Shown here: positions 1 to 5,847 of the stretch, in pieces
How positions within the stretch are numbered: the stretch's first letter is position 1
How the letters are laid out: each line of letters begins with the position of its first letter
DNA from: Pseudomonadota bacterium
Lineage (GTDB): Bacteria > Pseudomonadota > Gammaproteobacteria > Xanthomonadales > Xanthomonadaceae
DNA: 9,529 nucleotides
Reading direction: 5' to 3'
NCBI GenBank assembly: GCA_025355485.1
Contig: JANXZP010000067.1
Span: forward strand, 1 to 9,529
Program-made: the position numbers and the translations under genes
The notes under the pieces: generated by a model
What the model saw: only the letters and a program-made list of their open reading frames with translations
Databases searched by the model: none
What the model was told of the DNA's origin: nothing

Positions 1-114
1 CTGAAGAACGGCATCGAGAAAACCCTGCTGTCGAAATTGCCGCAGCTCACCGCGATCCGCGACGCGACCGATCACAGCACCGGCGACGCGCCGTACATCA
101 AGCGTCGCGCCTGA
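1..114 (+). CDS. nfuA: NfuA Fe-S biogenesis protein, C-terminal end (partial)
   Basis: Only the last 37 codons and the TGA stop are present; the 5' part lies before the window. The visible residues begin LKNGIEKTLL, continue through LPQLTAIRDATDH and end APYIKRRA. This matches the end of the NifU-like domain in NfuA proteins, where a 'L..GIEKTLL..FPEL..VRD.T.H' stretch follows the CxxC cluster-ligating motif, which is not in the window. NfuA carries a 4Fe-4S cluster at a dimer interface and delivers it to apo-enzymes, especially under oxidative stress or iron limitation. Assignment rests on recognising this C-terminal signature. A stand-alone NifU-domain protein is a less likely alternative. 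The gene converges on the cytochrome operon and is followed 22 bases after its stop by a strong shared terminator. Confidence 0.82.
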   Translation: MKNGIEKTLLSKLPQLTAIRDATDHSTGDAPYIKRRA

Positions 115-136
115 AGTTCTTCCAGCACCCGAGCAC

Positions 137-163
137 AAAAAAGCCCCGCATCGCGGGGCTTTT
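137..163. terminator. Bidirectional intrinsic terminator between nfuA and the cytochrome operon
   Basis: A perfect GC-rich stem (GCCCCGC at 143-149, GCGGGGC at 153-159) closes on a 3-base loop. It is flanked by an A run (137-142) and a T run (160-163), so the A/T tracts can extend the stem. Read on the + strand it ends in TTTT after nfuA; read on the - strand it ends in six T after the lipoprotein cytochrome gene. It lies between the two convergent stops (114 and 185), as expected for a shared rho-independent terminator. Confidence 0.93.
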
Positions 164-184
164 CATTCCGATGAAGTCGACTGC

Positions 185-625
185 TTACTTCGTAAGATGG
201 CTCAGGTCGGAAAGTTCGCCTTGCTGCGTGCCGAAATATTCGGCGAGATCGGCGATCTGCTCATCGGTCAGATCCTTGGCCTGGCCATCCATGGTGATAT
301 TGGTGCGTTCGCCAGCGCGATACGACTGCAGCGCGTGCGCGATGTAGTCGCGGTACTGGCCGCCGATCTTCGGGCGGTCCGGCCCGTTCGGCTTGTTGCC
401 GTGCGATCCGTGGCATTCGACGCAGGCCTGGTTGTTCGCGCCCATCTTGGTGTTCGCGAGCTTCTCGCCGGCTTCGGCGTTGCCTTCGGAAATCTGCGAG
501 GTCGGCGCTTTCTGCACGGGCGCCTCGGCTGCCTCGGCTTTCTGCGCGGCTTCCGGCGCACTGCCGCACGCGGCCAGCGTCAGGGCGAGCGCGGCGATGG
601 CGAGGCCGACGGTTGCGTTCTTCAT
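185..625 (-). CDS. Lipoprotein monoheme c-type cytochrome (cytochrome c4/c553-like)
   Basis: A 146-residue electron-transfer protein. Residues 1-20 are a lipoprotein signal with lipobox LAAC (Cys20), followed by Gly rather than Asp at +2, so sorting to the outer membrane is plausible. Residues 22-45 form an Ala/Glu/Pro/Lys-rich flexible tether. One cytochrome c fold follows, with heme motif CVECH at 68-72 and a likely axial Met112 in the ITMDGQA segment; the IGGQY..YI..AL..Y..GER segment is typical of cytochrome c4-like domains. The start is the ATG at 623-625, preceded by AAGGA about 9 bases upstream. A GTG six codons earlier (641-643) overlaps the upstream gene's stop and is less likely. 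It is the second gene of a two-cytochrome operon, 14 bases after the first. The electron donor and acceptor cannot be told from the window. Confidence 0.88.
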   Translation of the reverse strand: MKNATVGLAIAALALTLAACGSAPEAAQKAEAAEAPVQKAPTSQISEGNAEAGEKLANTKMGANNQACVECHGSHGNKPNGPDRPKIGGQYRDYIAHALQSYRAGERTNITMDGQAKDLTDEQIADLAEYFGTQQGELSDLSHLTK

Positions 626-639
626 CGACTGGAATCCTT

Positions 640-981
640 TCACTTATTGGGGCCGAGCGAGGACAGATACGACGCGATGTTGGCGATGTCCTGCGCCGAG
701 AAACTCTCGGCTTGCGCATGCATGGTCGGATGGTTGCGCTCGCCCCTTTTGTATTCGGTCAGCGCGTTGATCAGGTACTGCTCGCTCTGCCCGCCTAGCC
801 TGGGCACGTGGTAGTTCGGATACGCGTTCTTGTAGCCGGGGATGCCGTGGCAGCCGGTGCAGGTGTAGACCAGCTTCTTGCCTTCGACCGGATCGCCCTT
901 GGCGGCGACGGCGAGGTCAGCGAACGCCAGCGCGAAGCCGGCGATTATCAAAAAGGTTGGCTTGAACGACACTGGTTTCAT
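640..981 (-). CDS. Exported monoheme c-type cytochrome (cytochrome c4/c553-like)
   Basis: A 113-residue periplasmic cytochrome. Residues 1-27 are a Sec signal peptide with a hydrophobic core (FLIIAGFALAFADLAVAA) and a signal peptidase I site near AVA-A or VAA-K. The mature part has heme motif CTGCH at 41-45 and likely axial Met87 in the HPTMHAQ segment. The LGGQ..YLINAL..YK.GER stretch closely parallels its downstream neighbour. The ATG at 979-981 is chosen because it puts the signal peptide directly at the N-terminus. An in-frame upstream extension to 1044 would add 21 unrelated residues and run across the likely promoter. No good Shine-Dalgarno sequence precedes this ATG, so translation may be weak or start from a short leader. 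Its close pairing with a lipoprotein cytochrome suggests the two act in series or as partners. Confidence 0.87.
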   Translation of the reverse strand: MKPVSFKPTFLIIAGFALAFADLAVAAKGDPVEGKKLVYTCTGCHGIPGYKNAYPNYHVPRLGGQSEQYLINALTEYKRGERNHPTMHAQAESFSAQDIANIASYLSSLGPNK

Positions 982-1013
982 CGTGAGGCATCGTCGGCGA
1001 TGGCAAGGCGCGA

Positions 1014-1044
1014 AGTATAACGTGACCGCGCAAGCGGCTGACAA
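1014..1044 (-). promoter_or_regulatory. Candidate sigma70-type promoter for the cytochrome operon
   Basis: Reading the - strand, TTGTCA (1044 to 1039) is followed after 19 bases by TATACT (1019 to 1014), good matches to -35 and -10 boxes although the spacer is long. Transcription would start near 1007, giving a leader of about 26 bases before the ATG at 981. This is pattern matching only. The 19-base spacing might indicate a weak or activator-dependent promoter. Confidence 0.5.
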
Positions 1045-1222
1045 TTCCGATAAAGCCTGTCGGCGAACTGACCGTCACGCGAAGCATGTTCGGCGTCGGC
1101 GGTTCCGATGCATCTGCGCCGCGAAACGTTGCAGTGCCATGCGTCATGGTGACTTCACGCAGATGCGGGAGGCATCCGGTTCACCCACACTGCGGCACGC
1201 TCGGAATCGTCCGGGCTCAATA

Positions 1223-1246
1223 GGTGTTATACTTAGATACAACACC
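1223..1246 (+). promoter_or_regulatory. Candidate extended -10 promoter overlapping a palindromic operator, efflux operon
   Basis: TGTTATACT at 1225-1233 fits an extended -10 element (TGn plus TATACT). No convincing -35 box is seen at the right distance, which an extended -10 would tolerate. The same bases lie in a 24-base imperfect palindrome: GGTGTT at 1223-1228 and AACACC at 1241-1246 are perfect complementary arms, and 9 of the 12 symmetric pairs match overall. A palindrome covering the -10 is what a dimeric repressor such as a TetR-family regulator would use, and such regulators commonly control RND pumps. No regulator gene is in the window. The start site would be near 1240, about 31 bases before the adaptor ATG. 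Confidence 0.5.
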
Positions 1247-1270
1247 ATAACCAGCTTGATACAGGCCACG

Positions 1271-2500
1271 ATGAAGCCCTCCAATCCGTCACCGATATCG
1301 TCCCCCTCCGCCTCGCCGCAGCGTCGCAGCCTGCTGTTGCTTGCGCCGGTCCTGATCGCATTCGTGCTCGTTTTGCCGGCCTGCAAACGCAGCGACGCCG
1401 GCACCGCCAAGGCCACCGACACCGCGTCCAAGTCCGATGCCAAGGACAAGGACGCCAAGTGCGACAAGGACGCCAAGGACGGCGCGGATTGCAAGAAGGA
1501 AGACACCGCCGTTCCGGTCGAGGTCGCGAAGGTCGCACGCCGTCCGATCACCGCGAGCTACAGCGGCACCGCGTCGCTGGACGCGCCTGGTGAGGCGCAA
1601 GTGGTGTCGAAAGCGTCGGGCATCGTTCTCGAGTTGCTGACCGAGGAAGGCCAGCGCGTGCACAAGGGTCAGGTGCTCGCGCGCCTGGACAGCGAGCACC
1701 AGCGCCTCAGCGTCGCGCAGGCCGAAGCGACGGTGCGCAAGCTGGAAAGCAATTACGCGCGTTCGCAGAAAATGGTCGCGGCCAAACTGGTCAGCGCTGA
1801 GGCGAACGACCAGATCCGCTACGACCTAGACAATGCGCGCGCCGCGCTCAATATCGCCCAGCTCGAACTGTCCTACGCCAGCGTCACCGCGCCGATTGCA
1901 GGCGTGGTCGCGCAGCGCATGGTCAAGCAGGGCAACCTGGTGCAGCTCAACGCGGCCTTGTTCCGCATCGTCGATGACAGCAAGCTCGAAGCGGTGCTCA
2001 ACGTGCCCGAGCGAGAACTCGCGACGATGAAAGCCGGCCTCGCTGTCGTCATGCAGGTCGACGCGGTCGGCGGCAAGCAGTTCACCGGTACGATCGATCG
2101 CATCAGTCCGGTGGTGGATGCCGGCAGCGGTACCTTCCGCGTAGTCTGCGCATTTCCCGGCGACGGCGGCCTGAAGTCGGGCATGTTCGGGCGCATCGGC
2201 ATCGTGTACGACAAGCGCACCGACGCGTTGACGGTTCCGCGCGTGGCGTTGCTGGAGGATGAGGGCGAGCCAGCCGTGTATGCGGTGCGCGACGGCAAGG
2301 CCGTGCGCGTATCGCTCAAGCTCGGCTACATCGATGGCGAACTTGCCGAAGTGCGCAGCGGGTTGAATGAAGGCGACTCGGTGGTCACCGCCGGCAAGGT
2401 CGCGATACGCGATGGCGCCAAGGTCGAGGTGATCGGCAGCGCTGCGGCCGCGCAGAAATCGCCGACCGATGCGCAGGCCGCAAGCGGAGTCAAGCACTGA
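1271..2500 (+). CDS. RND efflux periplasmic adaptor (membrane fusion protein), lipoprotein
   Basis: A 409-residue adaptor that would bridge an inner-membrane RND permease to an outer-membrane channel. Residues 20-38 form a hydrophobic signal ending in LPAC, giving a lipid-anchored Cys38. Residues 47-78 are a Lys/Asp/Ala-rich linker with two extra cysteines (Cys64, Cys74). The first lipoyl half-motif is about 113-140 (SGIVLELLTEEGQRVHKGQ). A short alpha-hairpin spans about 144-200 with its tip near 164-181. The second lipoyl half is about 202-235 (TAPIAGVV). A beta-barrel and membrane-proximal domain follow to about 395. The order and length fit the MdtA/AcrA-type HlyD family. The frame is open from 878, but the ATG at 1271 is chosen because it places the signal at the N-terminus and lies just after the likely promoter; the ribosome site (CAGG at 1262-1265) is weak. 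The TGA overlaps the next ATG by one base (TGATG), indicating translational coupling to the permease genes. Substrate is unknown. Confidence 0.92.
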   Translation: MKPSNPSPISSPSASPQRRSLLLLAPVLIAFVLVLPACKRSDAGTAKATDTASKSDAKDKDAKCDKDAKDGADCKKEDTAVPVEVAKVARRPITASYSGTASLDAPGEAQVVSKASGIVLELLTEEGQRVHKGQVLARLDSEHQRLSVAQAEATVRKLESNYARSQKMVAAKLVSAEANDQIRYDLDNARAALNIAQLELSYASVTAPIAGVVAQRMVKQGNLVQLNAALFRIVDDSKLEAVLNVPERELATMKAGLAVVMQVDAVGGKQFTGTIDRISPVVDAGSGTFRVVCAFPGDGGLKSGMFGRIGIVYDKRTDALTVPRVALLEDEGEPAVYAVRDGKAVRVSLKLGYIDGELAEVRSGLNEGDSVVTAGKVAIRDGAKVEVIGSAAAAQKSPTDAQAASGVKH

Positions 2501-5500
2501 TGCAGCCGCCGATTCCATCGCAAGCGCCGCCAACTCCCGGCGGCGGATTGATCGCGCTGTCGACCCGCCGCCGCGTCACCGTGGCGATGGTGACTTTCAC
2601 CTTCGTGCTGTTCGGCGTGATTGCGCTGTCCGACCTGAAAGTCGGGCTGCTGCCGGACCTGAGCTATCCGACGCTCACCGTGCGCACCGATTACACCGGC
2701 GCGGCGCCGACCGAGATCGAAACCCTGGTCAGCCAGCCGGTCGAGGAAGCGGTCGGCGTGGTGAAGAACCTGCGCAAGCTCAGTTCGACCTCGCGCACCG
2801 GCCAGAGCGACGTGGTGCTGGAGTTCGCTTGGGGCACCGACATGGACCAGGCCAGCATCGACGTGCGCGACAAGCTACAGGTGCTGCAATTGCCGCTGGA
2901 CGTTTCACCGCCGGTGCTGCTGCGTTTCAATCCGTCTACCGAGCCGATCATGCGGTTGGTACTGACGACCAAGGCAGGCCCGGCCCAGGTCGCTGGCAAT
3001 GCGATCTCCGAACAAGCCGAGCTGATGCGGTTGCGCCGCTACTCCGAGGAACAGCTGAAGAAACGCCTCGAACCGGTCGCCGGCGTCGCCGCGGTCAAGG
3101 TTGCTGGCGGTCTGGAAGACGAAGTCGACGTCGCGATCGACCAGGACAGCCTCGCGCAACACAAGATGTCGGTCGGGCAGGTGATCGACCGCCTGAAGCA
3201 GGAGAACGTCAACATCTCCGGTGGCCGCATCGAGGAAGGCACGCAGCGCTACCTGGTGCGCACAGTCAACCAGTTCACCAACCTCGACCAGATCCGCGAG
3301 CTGCTGATCGCCAACCAGGATGGCGTGCCGATCCGCCTGCGCGATGTCGCGAATGTCTCTCAGGGCTACAAGGAGCGTGAGGCGATCATCCGTCTCGGCG
3401 GCCAGGAAGCGGTCGAGCTCGCGATCTACAAGGAAGGCGACGCGAACACTGTCAACGTCGCCAAGGCGGTCAAGTCCGCGCTCGAGAACCTGAAGAAGGA
3501 ACTGCCCTACGGCACCGAGCTCACCACGATCCAGGATCAGTCGATCTTCATCCAGAGCGCGTTGCATGAAGTGCGCAACGAGGCGCTGCTCGGCGGCCTG
3601 TTCGCGATCCTGATCATATTCTTCTTCCTGCACGACGGCTGGAGCACCTTCGTGATCGGCTTGTCGCTGCCGGTGTCGATCGTCACCACGTTCTTCTTCA
3701 TGGGACGGCTCGGGCTCAACCTCAACGTGATGTCGTTGGCTGGCCTGGCGCTCGCGACCGGCTTGGTGGTGGACGATTCGATCGTGGTGCTCGAGAGCAT
3801 CGCCAAGGCGCGCGAACGCGGGCTGGGCATCCTCGATGCGGCGATCACCGGCACCCGCGAAGTCAGCATGGCGGTCGTCGCATCGACCCTGACCACGGTC
3901 TCGGTGTTCTTCCCGCTGGTGTTCGTGCAGGGCGTCGCCGGGCAATTATTCAAGGATCAGGCGCTGACCGTGTCGATCGCGCTGATGATTTCGCTGGTGG
4001 TGTCGCTGACGCTGATCCCGATGCTGTCGTCGCTGAAGGCGAAGGCGCCGATGGCACTCGATCGCGATGTCGTGCATGGCACCAAATCGAGCTGGAAGTC
4101 GTTCGGTGTGCCTTATGTCGTGTTCGCGTTCAGCTGGTGCATTGCTGCGGTCGGGCGCGCTGTCGGCTGGTTGCTCGGCAACGTGCTGCGTCCGGTCGGC
4201 GTGTGGGTGCTCAAGCCGTATGACTGGGCCGCAGCGCGCTATCGCGACTTGTTGCCGAAAGCGATCGAGCATCCGTTGCCAATCCTCGGCGGCGCAGCCG
4301 TTGCATTTGCGGTGGCGCTGTTGATCGCGAGCACGCTCGGCACCGATCTGATCCCGCAATTCGCGCAGGATCGATTCCAGCTCACCGCCAAGCTGCCGGC
4401 GGGCACGCAATTGCGCGAAACCGATGCGCTGGTGCGCGCGCTGGAACTCAAGCACGGGAAAGACGCGGGGGTGCAGGCGCTGTACGGCGTCAGCGGCACC
4501 GGCACGCGGCTCGACGCGAATCCGACCGAGTCCGGCGAGAACATCGCCAAGCTCGACGTGATCATGGGTGCTGGCATCACCAAGGCGTCCGAGGCGCGCG
4601 AGACAGAAGCGATGCGCGCGACCATGCAGGAACATGCGGGCGTGCAGACGAAATTCGGGCGGCCGGAGATTTTCAGTTTCTCCACGCCGTTGGAAATCGA
4701 ACTGCGCGGGCAGGATCTTGATGAAGTCTCAAAGGCCGGACGCAAGCTCACCCGGCTGATGCAGGGTTCGCCGCACTTCGCCGACATCAAGTCCACCGTC
4801 GAGGAAGGCTTTCCGGAAGTGCAGATCAAGTTCGACCAGGATCGCGCCGCCGCGCTCGGGCTGACCACGCGCCAGATCGCCGACCAGGTGGTGCGCAAGG
4901 TGCGCGGCGAAGTGGCGACGCGCTACAGTTTCCGCGACCGCAAGATCGACGTGCTGGTGCGTGCGCGCGAAGCCGATCGCAACTCGGTCGCGTCGATCCG
5001 CAAGATCATCATCAATCCCGAAAGCGCGCATCCGGTGACGCTCGACTCGGTTGCCGACGTGGTCGCGACGGTCGGCCCCAGCGAAATCCATCGCGTCGAC
5101 CAGGTGCGCGTGGCAGTCGTGTCGGCGAACCTGCGCGACATCGACCTCGGCACGGCGGTGAAGGAAGTCAACGCCTTGGTCGCGAAGAACCCGCTGGGCG
5201 CCGACGTACGCCTGCATATCGGCGGGCAGGGCGAGGAACTCGACGCATCGATCCGCTCGCTGCTGTTCGCGTTCGCGCTGGCGATCTTCCTGGTGTATCT
5301 GGTGATGGCCTCGCAGTTCGAGTCGCTGCTGCACCCATTCGTGATCCTGTTCACCATCCCGCTCGCGATCGTCGGTGCGGTCATGGCGTTGTGGATCACC
5401 CGTTCGCCGATCTCGATCGTGGTGTTCATCGGCATGATCCTTCTGGTTGGCATCGTGGTGAAGAACGCGATCCTGCTGGTGGACAAGGTCAACCAGTTGC

Positions 5501-5847
5501 GCGAGCAGGGCGTGGCCAAGCGCGATGCGATCTTCCAGGGCGCGACCTCGCGGTTGCGGCCGATCGTGATGACCACCTTGACCGCATTGTTCGGTTTCGC
5601 GCCGCTGGCGTTCTTCGGCGGCGACGGCGCCGAAGTACGCGCGCCGATGGCGATCACCGTGATCGGCGGCCTGCTGGTGTCGACGTTGCTCACGCTCGTC
5701 GTTATTCCGGTGATGTACGACCTGCTGGATCGCAGCTCGGATGCGAAGTGGCGCGAACGCGGCCTGCGTGCGGCCGCTGCGCATGCCGCCGCGTCGCACG
5801 GCGATGAAACTTCCGGTGGAACCATCGTGGAGACAACGCAGCCATGA
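2500..5847 (+). CDS. RND efflux permease 1 (HAE1/AcrB family), complete proton relay
   Basis: A 1115-residue inner-membrane proton/drug antiporter subunit. After a Pro/Gly-rich leader (1-16), the conserved TRRRVTV motif leads into TM1 (about 26-44). A large periplasmic porter loop follows, then TM2-TM6 (from about 362), TM7 (about 593-613), a second porter loop and TM8-TM12. The relay residues of AcrB-like pumps are all seen: Asp425-Asp426 in TM4 (GLVVDDSIVVLE), Lys988 in TM10 (VVKNAILLVD), and Arg1018 and Thr1025 in TM11 (SRLRPIVMTT). The TM4 pattern is the drug/organic-substrate type, not the heavy-metal (CzcA) type. It is longer than the usual 1030-1050 residues, mainly from an extra hydrophobic stretch between TM6 and TM7 (about 528-575), the N-terminal leader and an Ala/His-rich C-terminal tail. 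GGAG at 2486-2489 sits 10 bases before the ATG, which overlaps the adaptor stop by one base. It overlaps the second permease by four bases (ATGA). Most likely a partner in a mixed permease trimer; substrate unknown. Confidence 0.94.
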   Translation: MQPPIPSQAPPTPGGGLIALSTRRRVTVAMVTFTFVLFGVIALSDLKVGLLPDLSYPTLTVRTDYTGAAPTEIETLVSQPVEEAVGVVKNLRKLSSTSRTGQSDVVLEFAWGTDMDQASIDVRDKLQVLQLPLDVSPPVLLRFNPSTEPIMRLVLTTKAGPAQVAGNAISEQAELMRLRRYSEEQLKKRLEPVAGVAAVKVAGGLEDEVDVAIDQDSLAQHKMSVGQVIDRLKQENVNISGGRIEEGTQRYLVRTVNQFTNLDQIRELLIANQDGVPIRLRDVANVSQGYKEREAIIRLGGQEAVELAIYKEGDANTVNVAKAVKSALENLKKELPYGTELTTIQDQSIFIQSALHEVRNEALLGGLFAILIIFFFLHDGWSTFVIGLSLPVSIVTTFFFMGRLGLNLNVMSLAGLALATGLVVDDSIVVLESIAKARERGLGILDAAITGTREVSMAVVASTLTTVSVFFPLVFVQGVAGQLFKDQALTVSIALMISLVVSLTLIPMLSSLKAKAPMALDRDVVHGTKSSWKSFGVPYVVFAFSWCIAAVGRAVGWLLGNVLRPVGVWVLKPYDWAAARYRDLLPKAIEHPLPILGGAAVAFAVALLIASTLGTDLIPQFAQDRFQLTAKLPAGTQLRETDALVRALELKHGKDAGVQALYGVSGTGTRLDANPTESGENIAKLDVIMGAGITKASEARETEAMRATMQEHAGVQTKFGRPEIFSFSTPLEIELRGQDLDEVSKAGRKLTRLMQGSPHFADIKSTVEEGFPEVQIKFDQDRAAALGLTTRQIADQVVRKVRGEVATRYSFRDRKIDVLVRAREADRNSVASIRKIIINPESAHPVTLDSVADVVATVGPSEIHRVDQVRVAVVSANLRDIDLGTAVKEVNALVAKNPLGADVRLHIGGQGEELDASIRSLLFAFALAIFLVYLVMASQFESLLHPFVILFTIPLAIVGAVMALWITRSPISIVVFIGMILLVGIVVKNAILLVDKVNQLREQGVAKRDAIFQGATSRLRPIVMTTLTALFGFAPLAFFGGDGAEVRAPMAITVIGGLLVSTLLTLVVIPVMYDLLDRSSDAKWRERGLRAAAAHAAASHGDETSGGTIVETTQP

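Noticed and set aside
982..1044. N-terminal extension of the first cytochrome by 21 codons.
   Set aside because: It would put a non-hydrophobic stretch before the signal peptide and overlap the -10/-35 candidate.
917..1147. A 76-codon - strand frame in the divergent region.
   Set aside because: It overlaps the cytochrome gene in another frame and has no recognisable features or ribosome site.
1143..1153. Small palindrome GTCA-TGG-TGAC.
   Set aside because: Four-base arms are expected by chance, and it is not aligned with either promoter.
878..1270. N-terminal extension of the adaptor frame by 131 codons.
   Set aside because: It would run antisense through the start of a cytochrome gene and across the promoter region, and would bury the lipoprotein signal in mid-protein. 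The ATG at 1271 fits better.
2905..3945. A 346-codon open frame on the - strand within permease 1.
   Set aside because: Antisense to conserved permease motifs, low-complexity composition, and no ribosome site or family signature.
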